Shown here: positions 33,701 through 46,447 of the stretch, piece by piece | How positions within the stretch are numbered: position 1 is the stretch's first letter | Layout of the letters: each line of letters begins with the position of its first letter | NCBI GenBank assembly: GCA_033297075.1 | Contig: MU858078.1 | Span: 186,001-250,000 of the forward strand | DNA length: 64,000 bases | DNA from: Rhypophila decipiens | Lineage: Eukaryota > Ascomycota > Sordariomycetes > Sordariales > Naviculisporaceae | Reading direction: 5' to 3' | The notes under the pieces: generated by a model | The model's input: the letters and a program-made list of their open reading frames with translations, nothing else | What the model was told of the DNA's origin: nothing | Database searches by the model: none | Translations under genes and position numbers: made by a program

Positions 33701-36340
33701 TCCGGTTGCCTTTCTCGAATGCGAGAGCTAACAAACATTACGTCTCGATTACATCTTGCTTTAAAGCATACTTCAAAACTGACAAAAATGAACACTCGCA
33801 TAGCCTTAACGATTGAGGGGCTGGCATGGCCAGTCCGGGCAGGCGGTTCCAGCGCCCCGGAGCGGAGAACGGCCTGCTTCGGCAGGTAATCATGTGAATT
33901 AATACACTACCGGTTTACGGATACCACACGCCCTGCCCTCGCAAACCTAGGGCGAGCTTCTGGAACATTACTCAGGCAAGGTTACATTCGCGTAACCGCC
34001 GCAGGAGTAGCGCCGTCACTGGACTGCCCACTGACTTAACATCACTGTGTAGTGTACAGACACGTGGGTGTTTTGAACAATGATGAAGCGTATTGTACTC
34101 TACAATGTCTTGATTAGTGCGTGATGAGACTGAGTAGACACGGATATTTACAGGGCATCGTATAGCTACGTATTCCATGGACTGAACACGGAGCTATAGA
34201 GTGCAGCAAGAGCAGGTCTCAAAGAGGCAGGTATCCGGCTCCAAGTTAGTTAGGTTCATGTTTCCAGAAACAAATCGGTAGCTTCGCCTAATGAGCCCCT
34301 ACTGCTAGTGGTAGGGGCTTTACATTAGGGCTGGCTGGCGTGTTTTATATCATCGGACGAAGAGCCGCCAACGGCATGCCGTTCGCCGTGGGATATGGCT
34401 CATGTGTCTCACTCGTAAGTATTCGGGCGGGTATGCCGTGCTGGGTAGAGGTAATGATATGATGATGTCTCATAGCAGTGGTGATACGTACGGAGCAAAA
34501 GGTTGAGAGTCATCCATCGGTACGTATCCGAGGTCTAGAACAAGGTGAGCAACTCGAGGTGCACGCGGTCAGCGGACGGTGGACGAACAACTTCACCCCC
34601 TTGACAGGGACTGACTGACTGGTGGTGCATCGCTTCCCGAACGGACGGACGGATATGCATGTCTCCAACGGCCTAGTTGTCCTTTCTCGAGAGGCAGATT
34701 AATATCTTATGGTCTGTCTGTGGCTGGCTGGCTGATTGACCTCGCCGATGCAATGCGCAATAGTAATTTATATCTCCAAGGTGTGGAAGCCGGTGGTCAC
34801 GAGGGAGAAGGTGACCTCGGCGGGAGGCTCTTACTATCGGCTATAGAACATGCAGGCATGAGGGGCTCTCCAAACAGTAATGCTCTTTTTGCACACCCCA
34901 TTTTTTACATACAGTACACCCACGTGCCAGGGTCAATTGAGCCTCTCTCTCGAGCAATTGTTGAGCAGATGATCATCTCCTTCTGCAACCTGTCTGCATG
35001 GTCAATCGAGTCTGGAACTCTTGATCCATGCTTTATTAGGATTGCATTTGGAGAATGAAACTATTTCTTCGGGGAACTCGGGGGGAAAGATGCTAGTGGA
35101 TGATTGGGTGAGGCACGGCACTGGGCCAAGGTGAGCTGCCCGTAACGGCACTGTAAGGCTGGCAGTGGGGGAGGGGCTGAAATGCTAAAGCTTGTCTTGA
35201 TACGGTATTGACCAGGTGATGACGGGATGCAGAGGCCGGAATACCGGCAACAAATCGAGATCAATTGCGGGCAATGATCATCGCCGTGATGCTGGTCCTG
35301 ACCGCCGGGGAATCAGTTCGCGATAACCCAATGCCGGCCATGTTTTCTTCTTCTTCCAACCTCTCTTTTCTTTTCATTCCGTCATTTTCATCGAGGCTCA
35401 ATATCTGACATGTCGCTAGCTACCCCACCAACATGGGCAGATAGGGAGCCGAATGTCTCGTAAACTCGTACGGACAATATTTCCGTACTTGGTGTAGCAA
35501 ACATTCGACATCTGCCGGGAGACGGGACTGGCCGGCAGGCAGGCAGGCACAACAAGCAAACAATGGCGTTGTTATCATTGACCGGATTCACGCAAGATTC
35601 CCGTGATAGGTTCATCAGATTTCGCTGTGGACAGTCCATAAAGCTCAAGATATTATGTTGTCTGATATGTGATGGCAATTCCTGTATTTGCCAACCAAGA
35701 TGAAAGACCATAGATGTTTGCACATTGAAAAAAGACAAATTGGTATTTGTCATGCATGCTAGAAGAATCCTATTATCCGCTGAAAAGTGACCCAAAAATG
35801 ATATAGATGCCCAATTCTAACGCCGAATCCAAGGTTTGCACCTGTCTATCCCGTTATTCCATGTGTGTCGTTGTTTCCAATCCGGCCCATCATAAAGAAA
35901 AGTATACTGTAAGTAATAAATACAAGAAGGTTGTAATGTATCAATCCATCAGATGTCATTCGTTGTTGCTGCCAATCTTTTGCCCACTTCTATATCTGTC
36001 AATCCTCGGTATTGTTGATGAGCACATGCTTTCTTTTTCATTGCTTTTTCCAGGTGTCAGACCCAGGTCACAGCAACCTGGTTGGGTAACAAGAGTCGTA
36101 ATGCAGCAAGGGTCGCAGTGAAATGTTATGCCGCAGCAATCCATCGTTCGGTTTCAATCCGTCAAGGGGGACTTTGTGGTCAATCAGCCGCGCCAGTAAC
36201 AATCCAAGAAATCTCCATTGAGGGCAAATTTCTGTCTGGTAAGGTTTGGTGGTTTCCATGGCCGCGTACGGAGTACCTTGCCCAGGCTGGAAAGTTGCTC
36301 GTCCCACTACGGCCCGGGGTGCTAGCGGGGTGCAAGCAAA
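30701..36340. other. gene-poor block, part 3
   Basis: No gene supported. It holds a strong two-part stem-loop at 34287-34329 (separate entry) and one TACGGAGTA at 36267. Confidence 0.45.
34287..34329. repeat. two-part stem-loop
   Basis: CCTAATG (34287-34293) pairs with CATTAGG (34323-34329), and directly inside it AGCCCCTAC (34294-34302) pairs with GTAGGGGCT (34311-34319). That gives 16 pairs with an 8-nt loop and a 3-nt bulge. It could be a structured RNA, a small foldback element or chance. Being in a eukaryote, I do not call it a terminator. Confidence 0.6.
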
Positions 36341-37271
36341 CTCAAGGCGGGTAATTGACAGACCCCCACCGCTGTCCCAAAGTGCACCGGAAGTTCTTTT
36401 GTTTTTGCGCGGTCGTGGATTGCTCCGTTGCTGAAGTACTTTGGTGCGGATGTGGATGCGATTGCGGTGTAGAGGTGGGATGGTGTGCAGAACGGTATCG
36501 GATACATGTGGTAATTACCGAGACTGTTCCGACCATGACCCCACGTGCCTCCATTTTCCATGACAGGTGAAAGCGGGAAGAGTGGAGGAGGAAACATCTT
36601 GGCTTCGTAATCGATGCATCGAGACCTTTGAGGGAATAAAATTCACCAGCTCCAAGAGTCAACTTGATGGAGCAAAAAGAGGGACAGAATTGGTGATCAC
36701 TGTCGGAGGGCAGGGTCACCGAGGCTTCGGTCGGGATCGGTGGAGGGGGCCACCCGGGTGGAAACGTCGGCGTCGACGGTGGAGAATTTGGCATCGTTGA
36801 GTGTGGAGCAGTCCAGGCTCTCTAACGTTGTCCGCGCTCCGCAAGACCCCCTTCAAAAGCTTCCCTCGGTGGAATGCGCCGTGGACCTGGACAGATGCTC
36901 GGGCTATCCCGTCCTTGAGCTGCGGGTCTCTTCGGGCAAGAGACACGATATCGAGAGTTCTGGGATTGCTGACTTGACCGTGGGTGATTCCGTCCGCTGG
37001 ACTGAGGTCGCGGTGGAGGCCTGCCACTCGATCGATCGTCCAGGTCTTCTCATCGTCATGGTGGAAGTATATCGAGGCTCCTTGGGCAAGGGTTCGTCTT
37101 TGGGCCGCTCGTTACGGCCCGACATGTTTGCCTTCTGGTCTTCACCATCCGTCACTTGTCGATTGGCCCCCTATTGGGCTTCGGTGGTATGCTGTTACCA
37201 CAATCCCTAGAAGGCGAGGCCCATTTCCATCATCCATACCAAATGCCAGACGCATCTGTTAGAGGAGACAT
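36341..37271. other. stretch open on both strands, no gene assigned
   Basis: Several frames stay open at once: an ATG-started minus frame 36342-36794 (150 codons, Pro/Ser/Thr-rich), a plus frame 36740-37210 and a minus frame 36904-37155. The last two have no ATG start. I cannot choose one as real. The block lies directly 3' of the small Cys-rich gene on the minus strand. Confidence 0.35.
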
Positions 37272-37543
37272 CTAGTAGGTCTGGGTCTTGTTGGAGCGCT
37301 TGATCATGTTCTCCCAAGGAGGGAGCGGCTTGGGCTTGCACTCGCCACATTGTTCCTCGCCTCTATTCCATGTTAGACAGGTACAACGTGATAATGTGAG
37401 ATGGGTCTGCAGTCTTACCTGTACTCAAAAGATGTGACATTTGGTTGACACCGCTTGTGGGTGATGGTGTAGTCTCTGCACCACTTGGATGCAATCCAAC
37501 GGAAGTGGCCACAGGAGTATTCTCTCTGAGTATAATCACACAT
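37272..37543 (-). CDS. small Cys-rich fungal protein ('MCDYTQ' family), function unknown
   Basis: Two exons on the minus strand, 37543-37419 and 37362-37272, with a 56-nt intron (GTAAGA...AATAG) that splits an Arg codon. The product is 71 aa. It starts MCDYTQREYSCGHFRW, an opening I recognise from many uncharacterised small proteins of filamentous ascomycetes, and has Cys at 2, 11, 22, 32, 47 and 50 plus His13 and His29, ending with a CGEC knuckle in the short second exon. The spacing suggests a small metal-binding (zinc) fold; that is inference. There is no signal peptide. A TTTAAATA box on this strand lies about 250 bp upstream (near 37790). It is the only gene I can support in about 26 kb. 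Confidence 0.82.
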
Positions 37544-40500
37544 GTTGTATGAGGTCGAGGCTACTTGTCGAAGGTGAGAGTGTAGAGGTCGTTGACGAGG
37601 TCTTCGGCTAATAAGCGACTTGCAGGGGATCAACAATGTATGAGCTGCAGAGCCAAGAGCTGGAGGATGTAAGGTACGTTGTTGGGATCTGTGAATCTGG
37701 TGACAGGACAGGAAGTTGCTGGAGAATAACACTTTCTATCTTGGCTTGCCAGAGAGAGAAGACTGGCCCAAGATGGTGGGAGGCGGTTGTATTTAAAGCT
37801 GTGGTGTGTTATCACGGAAGATAGTACAGAAACAAGCAAGTCCAAGAAATGAGTTCCCATCCTCAGAAAGCACCAGGTACCCATGCCAGTGCTTCATGCA
37901 GCACTCGTCGAGGTCTTGGGGTCGGGAAATATCTCTAGCATTGTACAGTACAAGGGCATGGATGTGCAACCCATGTCCAGGGCAAGGGGTGGAAGACAGC
38001 TTGGGCGTGCAACACACGGTATCCTAGCTGGGGGGCGTGAACTGAGCAAAACATAGTGTACAGGGATCATGGAATGGAACCTTAGCGTGGAAGGGTCGAG
38101 GTCCCCAATTCGGGGGGGCAGCCCAGAACAGACGACTGTTCCAGGACAATCGGTTGCGTCTGGGTACCTTGTTGTGTTGCCATGCTTGATCTGCTTGGAT
38201 AAATCTTGAGCGCTTGACCCTGTGCGGGAATTAATGGGCGAATTTGAGGGATGGACTAGCCTATTCGAGCAGTCGCCTGAATTGGTAGTCCTCTGCGCTG
38301 CATGGGGAAAGAGTCGCTGGTGACTGTTGCCGAATGCAAGAGGCCGGCACTGTGCATTCTGTCGTGGTGGAGGCCATAACTACCGGGGACGATCTTGAGA
38401 GGGCTTTTGTCACTTTGGCTGCTCTCTTCTTCAAGTTGTTCCAGAAGCATTGTGTAGGGGACCTGACTTCAGCCTGTTTAATAATAACACCGTCACACGT
38501 GCGCCAGTTTACACTCAAAGGAGGAAAGATCAATTGGCGCGCCCGGCGCACTAGCCAAATTGGGCATACGGAGTGTCGAGACTCGAGACTCGAGACAGAC
38601 ATTTGGGAGATCCAAATGAGACTACACCTGTACGGAGACATTGATGATAGTTGACAGTGATTTCATCGCTGATGAGTTTGGGATGCCATCGCTCCGTAAA
38701 TTTGCACCAGCTCTTCGTGTACTCGGTGCAGTGTGATGTCGGGAAAGAAGCCATGAGGGTTCCCGGCCGTTTTGGAAACGACAGAAAGATGACCGTACCA
38801 CAATAAACCCAATTGTGGCTGTCTTGTCAAAACGGACAGAATCGCAAGTTCCTCAACACCGCTTACCTCAGCGCCCAACTCCCGAGCCGTTTTAACTACC
38901 TGCCTCCAAGGGTGTCCGTTTTATGCCTCTGGGCCCCGTGTCGGTACCCACTAACATTCTCAGTCCTCTAAGAAAGGTTCCTGCAGTACCAAACCTGAGC
39001 GCAGACTGCAGACTAGCTATTTGACGATGATACGGCATCGACCTCGGAAGAGATTGGCAATGACGATATTGGGAACTCTTCATTTTGCCCCCTAGAGTAA
39101 CCAATTGCCATGATGACGACCACCACCTCGCACATTGCTGACTGACGACGAGGACGCAGGACATTCCCACCATGGCGAAAATCCGTAGGCCCGACTTGCA
39201 AGCACCCTAGAGGTAGGGCCGATGCGGATCAGGTTTCACGTCTTGGCTACGGAGTACCTATGCTGCATTTGGTTCGGAAACACTTGCGATGGCTCGGCGG
39301 CTCTTCTTCCACCGTGGCCCTGTGGGGAGATTGACAGGAGGTCAGATCCTCGGTGCGCTTCATCTGGCGTGCGTGTGCGTGTGCAGCGTAGCGGCGATGG
39401 CAAGCAGAAACTCGCGCGACACTATATCCAATGTCGTAGGATGGCCGCAGCCGAGATTGAGTGCCGAATGCAGGACCGTTGATGCGACCTGGGAGAGCCC
39501 ACACCGGTGAATCGGATTTCTGGAGTATCTTCCACCACCACGATTCATCTGATTCTGAAGCTCAGATTTTCTCCCTTTGACTGGTAGCGATGCCCCAGCT
39601 TTCGTCTTTTGCGGATCATGAGTCCAAAAGGGGCACTCGTGATTACGATTCCGCTTATTGCTCCCATTTCGCCTGGCGTTTCGTGGTCGATCAAGGTGTG
39701 TGCACATTTGCGTATGTCATGCGACATACAAGCTGCGACTCCCATCGGACGAACATCAACTGCGACAGATGCAAACTTGAGAATACCGTCTCCCGAGATT
39801 CCGGGCGATGCGTCTTGTCGTGCCGACAACGGGTGGTACTGTGCAACGCTACCTTCGGAGTGCACTCTTGACAGCTCCGTCGCAACACAGGCTAGGCAAC
39901 CGATGGATACGGAATAATCCACAATGGTACAAGTCGTCTTGCTGGATCCAGTCTCCAAAAGTCCCAGCTACGAGAGTCAAGACTGGCTCCAGATATGTGG
40001 GTTTCAGTTCATCACCTTGCTGCCGGCTGGACGAATCAAAATGTACTGGGGTTAATTTCGATTTGCGACCTTCGACCGAGGCATTTCCGACTGTTGCTCG
40101 GCATTCCCAGCGGTTGCTCTCGTGGGTTCAGCAGCTTCAGCTCAAGCTCTTGCGAACGCGTGGCAGGCAGGGAAGTGGTTCCCAAGAGAATCACCTCTCC
40201 AAGCTCCAATGCGGGACATCGGGATGGATCGTTTGGCGATTTGCCAGCCAAGGTTCGTTGATGTCTGGGATTTTCCATGTCATGAGAAAACATGATGGGC
40301 GTGGTCTTATGTCTGGTCAAGGACTCCATACATACAAAGGTACACGTAGTACGGAGTGCCCAAGAGTGATGGTCAGTCAGGTCTTTGATGACATGACTGA
40401 GAGCTCTTGCTCACTCGTACACTACGGAACGGACGAACGTGGAACGATCTTGGAAGCTTTCGAAAGGCAAACGAAGCTTCCAAAAAGCTTCCTTAATTGA

Positions 40501-43500
40501 CAGATCCTGCCAAGAAAGAGGCCAATGGCTTGGGCAGGACCCGACCGTGCCGTAGCGGGGCCCCAGTAGGGAGGTAATATCCGTGGCGGGCACGTGTTTC
40601 TCCAGGAGACTTGTGGGTCACAAGCGTGGAACCCCTAGCCACCAACCCACCTCTCCCTACCTTCCCGTTTCTGAAGCAAGAGCCGCGAAGTTGAAGCAAC
40701 GAGTGGAGAGGCTCAAACAGGTGTCGTATGTTCCTTCTACACGACCAGCCAATCGTCTTGCGATGAAGGTACGAGCTTGGATTGACTCGGTAACATTGTA
40801 ATGGAAATGGTAAGGAACAGACATGGAGAGAGTTTTGGTTCCCGTGTCCGACTTGTCATGTTTTGCCTCTCGGTTCATGGCCACGGTTGGGAAGGAGCGA
40901 GTTACTGGGTCTTTCCTTGTTCCAGGGCTCCATGACACGCGGTTCGCCTGCAGCACCTCTTACTCATGTGTTCAGCGGCTCCTCTCACCCTTCACGAATT
41001 ACCGCGAGCCGTCCTGAAGCCCGGTTCCTCTCTCACCGGTACCTGCCAAAACGGATTCCATCTGCGGCACGGTCTTTCTATCATGTTGACCTATAGACCA
41101 ATCAACGATGTCAGTTATAGACATCAGATGCTAATTCTCACACTATCTCCATCCTCACATATCGAACCTTCACCGGCGCTCAGCTCTTCCCTTCCATCGC
41201 CACCGCAATACCCGACTTGGGCCTAGTTGGAGCCTCGAAACACAAACCTTGACTTCCTCGTATTGAGATCCCTCTCTCGGCTGCCCTCAAAAGTCAGGAA
41301 CAGACCAGTAAACAACAGATTCGCAAGTACAGGTGGGTAAGCGACGGCTCCATTGCAACCCATAGGTATTCCCAGAAACCAGGAACAAGGCCATTAAAAC
41401 AAAAAAAAGATTCTGAGACCCTGGGCTTTCAGCAACTGTCAATATCCATGTAGTAGCCACCGAGCCCGAACTGCTCGCCGCTCCAGGCGACGATGGTCAA
41501 GCTTCCAAGCCTTCCAATTGGTTCTTGCTCCTCCTGCTAGCGGAAGCCAAGTGGGATAGAGAACATGGTGACCTTATCGGCCCCGGCCCCCGGGCGGAGG
41601 ACACTCCTCAGGACGAAAGGAATCGGCTTTCTCTCCTTGTCCGGGTTAGCGAGTTAGTTTCCGCCGTGAGTTCGCCGACAGGGTGGTTCAGTCAAGTAAT
41701 CAAGGATACCTCGACAACAGCACAGTGTTTTACAACAGCTCTGCTTTTCCCCAGACGAGTAAGCCTTGGCAAAACTGCACTGCCGGCTTGGCGATATCCT
41801 GCATGGATGCTCAGGAGTTCAGCTCCAACCTTCCAACCTTCCAGAAAGGTTCCTCGGCCGACAGGAGGGAACAAGCGCCTGAAATAGCCTTACATGCTCT
41901 GTTCACCCCGGAACCATCCACGAAGCAGTGATCCACCAGCTTCAGCAGTATCGACGTTCCCAGCAACAACCTTGGGAGAGACGGGCTCCACATGAATCGA
42001 ACATTGCCTCGGATTGCAATCTTGTCGGGGTAACCATATCACTCATCTATCACGGTTCAACTTTGTTCCTGCGGCTCACCAACTTTGCATATTATCTTGG
42101 AGATTTGCTACTTGGTCCGCTGGGTATCGATGTCCTCCTGACTGCCGCTACCTGGATAGACATGAGGAATGCACACAGACATAAAGCCACTAAGGATCAC
42201 GTCTTATCATTCCCACGCCAGCCTCTTCACTTCGCAGACAGAAGCACAGAGTTCGAAAGAGACAATAGACATGAAGGAGGCCCCTCGCCTGTTTCATGTT
42301 TGTTCACTTGTGTCCCGGTTGGCCACAAACATCCACTGACTCAGCGTCAAAGCGGCAGTAGTTGAACAAAGAAGCACTGCCCTAGCAGTCAAGTTGAGAT
42401 CTTTGCGGTGAGCCTTCCAGAAGGAGGAGAAAATCCGGGGCGTCAAACTATCCAATTCAGGTCCGCCGCGTATTGTGGATGATAAGACACGTACCAGCAT
42501 CTTCCATCTCCCATCAATGGTCAATCTGCGCCCAAGCCGATCCCTTCTGCGCCATGTGCAGAGCTAATGCGCGATCCACCGACGGACTCATCAAATCTCA
42601 ATCAACAAAGTCTCACTATCCCGAATGCTGTCAAACATGCAGAAAGCCAAGAGCCCCTAAGGGAACGGACACAGACTGCTCATATCAGCTTCAGAAGCTG
42701 ATCACCACCCACGCCGTTGTCCTTCAGGTGGGACACGCTTGGTGGTGCAATCCGTGAGAACGGGTGACCAATCGCATGTTTGCGCCTTCCTCACAGCAGG
42801 ACAGTGGCTTGTCTTAGGGTCCCGGGGCAATGGCTAGGTTACAGTAGCGCGCTTCTAGTGCTTCTAGTGCGCGCTAGGCGACATGATATCTTCCAAGGGT
42901 CCTTCAGAAAATGAAACCACGAGATAATACAGATCTTGGCACACCAGATCGTCACCAAATGATAGTATACGGTGAGGTTTGGCAAGTCGGCCCCCCGAGA
43001 TTCCAATCTCGATTACGATCACCCAAGCGGCCTTCTTATCTTACTCTTTCCAGGCCTGCACGTCAATCTTGGCCCGAATGAACGAGGCTTGGGTTGTGAT
43101 CTTCGATTATAGGGCTCATTCAATCAAGCAATTCGTCGCTGATGTCCGTGGTCCCACCCAGCGTGTTTGTTAACAAGGTCCTGTGGCCAGCGAGCCATCA
43201 GGCCCAGGGCACCCCTAACATGCCAGGGGACAGATCGTACATGCTATCAGTAGTTTGGCCCTCCTTGGACGCTACTCACCGCCATCGTAGCAATACCAGG
43301 ACCGGTACCTGCGAGAAGGTGTCTCAGTTGGGAACAACGAGCATGCGTGGGCGTCAATTCGTGGGGTACTTTCGACAAGACATCCGCAAGTTTTCACATG
43401 CTTAGATCTCGGCATGTCTTTTGCGGTCCGCGTCAGCCAACACTGGGACGAGTAAGCCACCGGTTCCCACGCTCGTCAGACCACCACAACTTGGCTGGAT

Positions 43501-46447
43501 ACCTAACCGCCCTGGTGCGGCTTGTAAGTCGTAACCTCGTGGTCCGGCTCGCTCCGAACCCACACGCTGACCACGAGGCTTGGCGCTGATTTGTTTCAAT
43601 CCTCCCTCCTAAATCCACACTAGAAATTAACCCAACACACCTCACCTGGCTCCTTTTTCATCTAGCGGGACGAACACCAATCGGCTCGTCAAGTTCTCGC
43701 AGGAATCTTCCTCGCCAGTGAACCGGCTCCCGGTCCCCTACTGTGCCCTCCAGTCGGAAACATCCCACGGTGCATTCTGATCAATTTATCTGCCGAGCTA
43801 AACTAAAGACGAGCCACACCGATGGCTAGGTTAATCTGGACACACGGTACACTACTAAGCAGAAGTGGCTGATTATCACAGAGTCTTGACTTCGGTCATC
43901 AAGCTGAATGGACATGTCAAGGTTGCCATGCATGGCGCAGAATAATCACACCGTATTTGGCTCATAGGTGTTTCAACTGGTACCGCTATCTGGATGGGCT
44001 ATCCAAGTTATAGGAAGGCGAGCCGATTCTATGGTTTGGTTGGATAAGTCGTACGCACCTTCCCTCCTCGTGTACGGTTCCAGGCTGACAAAGAATCAAA
44101 GACCTGCCACTAATCCAGGTTCCGTTCGAAAGACTCTACGGGGTATGCGACAGAGACTCTCTTCGCCAGTTGCCGTCTTCCGGGAGGTGGGCTGATGATG
44201 ACTGACCCACCTCGGTGGCTTTCTCGGTGAAGGAGGAATGGAAGGATAGCAGAAGAAGTCAAAATCCTTCCGTCCCTGGTCCCTGGTCCATGTCCGTCAA
44301 CCGCTCCAGTGAGAGGTGTACCAAACTTGCTCCATCCCCGCCTCTTGGTACGTGTCAGCGGTATCCGTTTGGATCATATCTGTAATGATCCTGTCTAGAA
44401 GGTGTGTCTTACTAAAGAACTGCAAACTACGGTGCTGATATGACAACACGGTGTGGTAAATTCGCCGAACCTGTCCCAATAACATCTGAAGTAAGGGTCC
44501 TATAGCACTCAACGAGAGCTTCCAAGGTTCTCAATCAAAGCACACGTTCTCGACAGCCACATTTGGCGGTGTCTTTTGCTTGATAATCTCCTCCCGGGTT
44601 CCATTGCTTGCCGGTGAGCCAAGGCGGCCGCTTTCATACGCCCCTTGCTTTTTCTCCTTTCCAACTTGACAACACCCCTCATCCGGCAAAGTCTGGCTGT
44701 GAATTCTAGGAGGGCTACCCCGGATACTGATAACGGGTCCAGTGTACAATTTCCCCGTCGGTCTTGTCCCAGACTCGAATACAACCTCGTCCCCGACCGT
44801 GCATGCCGAGAGGTATGTTTTATATCGAATAAGCGCCAAGAATAAGACAAAGCTATATTCCCCGGACAAAAGGATAGGGTAGAGTATCCGAAGATAGATA
44901 TCCACTCTTGACCTACACGCCTCCCATGAGGCACGAGAAAGACGCATAAACGGCTCCAGTCTACTGCTGTGGATATGACTATGTAGGACTATTACCCGGC
45001 GGCGATATTCTTCTGTCAGCATGCACAGCAAAGCTTACGTTTAACGCCAGAGACTTGTACCTATTCTCGAGTCTCGACACCTAGGACTTGGGACTGGGAA
45101 TATCTCATCCCACCCGCAGCCCGCCAGCGGCCCGAGAGATAAGAAGCTGACAGGAATGGATCTAAAAGAGTTTCCGAGCGGCGCGGCGGTAAACGTGCGG
45201 ATTCAGAGTAATTTATCCGCACTCCTTTCCACCCCATGTCATTATTTTCTGACAACCGGCGGAGACCAACTCCTATCGGGTGAACTTGAATTGAAATTCC
45301 CTCACTCTGAGGGACTATCTGACTTGATAAAGTGAATAAGCCCGTTATGTTCATGATCCAGTATCGGTAATCGTAGATTGCGGGATATCTTGACACAGAG
45401 GATCTGGTTCCCTGTGCTCGGGTCCGTCCCCTGCCCTGTCACTGCCTGTAAAATACATGTCCTCTACGCCGGATTGAGAGAATCCTCCCGAGGATGTGGT
45501 ACCTACGGAACTTTCTGCTGTATATCTTTGCTAGATCCTACACGTGTACAAGTGTAATCGGCACCTGCCGAATTAGGCTCATTTCTGGAAACATCCTTTG
45601 GAATAGTTACAGGAAAGAGTTGATGCACCCCTGCTGTTACGGAGTACGTACAATCCTCTGGTATCAGTGCTGCACGAATACTCAACAATGGTTTTGATTA
45701 AGCACTGGAAATTATACTGCAAGTCTTTTTACGTCAAGGATGATCTGTTATAGTCTGAAAGCCATGCTACACCGCTTACATAGGATGTCACGAGGCAAGA
45801 CACCAATGCAGAGGCCTTCGGATCTGGATGGTTACATATCTTGGCCTGCTTGTCCCTCCTGAGCAATACTTAGCGTGCAGAAACGCGACCTCAATAGTGT
45901 AAATTGAAACCATCAAGGTCCTCGTTGTCCCATAGACTCAACTACTGGCCATGAGAAGGTGCTGGCAGGCCGGGCACGGCGGAGTTTCCTCCGCCGCAGC
46001 GGTATGTTGCTGAGGGAAAGCCCCCTTCCTTGGCCATGCACACTGCCCCGCAGGGAATGAAGATATCAATACGCGCACGCTCCTCACTTCGGGCGCCTCA
46101 AAGAATGCTTGACTCTCCTGTGAGTTGTCCATCGGCAAGTTGTGACGTGCAGTGCCGTCACGCCCATCACAAATACCGATCCATATAGCGGAACACATAC
46201 CGACATGGTGTAGAGAGAACGAGAAGAGAATCCAAAGCTCCCAAGTAGCTCCCCAATAAAACAATAGATCCCATGGAAAAAAGGTCACCCGAAGAATCAG
46301 TTCCAAAAACTGAGTTTAGGTACGGGTATCACATTTTCTTTCTGACAGCTTAGTAGCACATCTGGCTTAGGAGTTGATCCTTACCCTCCCGGTGATTCAC
46401 TGCACAGCGCAATCGGATTCGTGCTGGTATTTCTTTAGGATGGTCTA
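37544..46447. other. gene-poor block, part 4
   Basis: No gene supported. The longest open frame is 39808-40500 plus (230 codons from an ATG) without recognisable features. Minus-strand frames at 39545-39958 and 44531-45031 are similar. Two TACGGAGTA copies lie at 39247 and 45638, and a short CGAGACT tandem at about 38576-38601. Confidence 0.45.

Noticed and set aside
39808..40500. 230-codon plus-strand open frame, the longest in the gene-poor block
   Set aside because: ATG start but no domain, no neighbours in frame, and open minus-strand frames overlap it.
44531..45031. 166-codon minus-strand open frame
   Set aside because: Overlaps another long frame on the same strand; neither has protein-like motifs.
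45938..46306. 122-codon minus-strand frame with hydrophobic start
   Set aside because: No ATG start and no splice link to the gene at 46448-47421.
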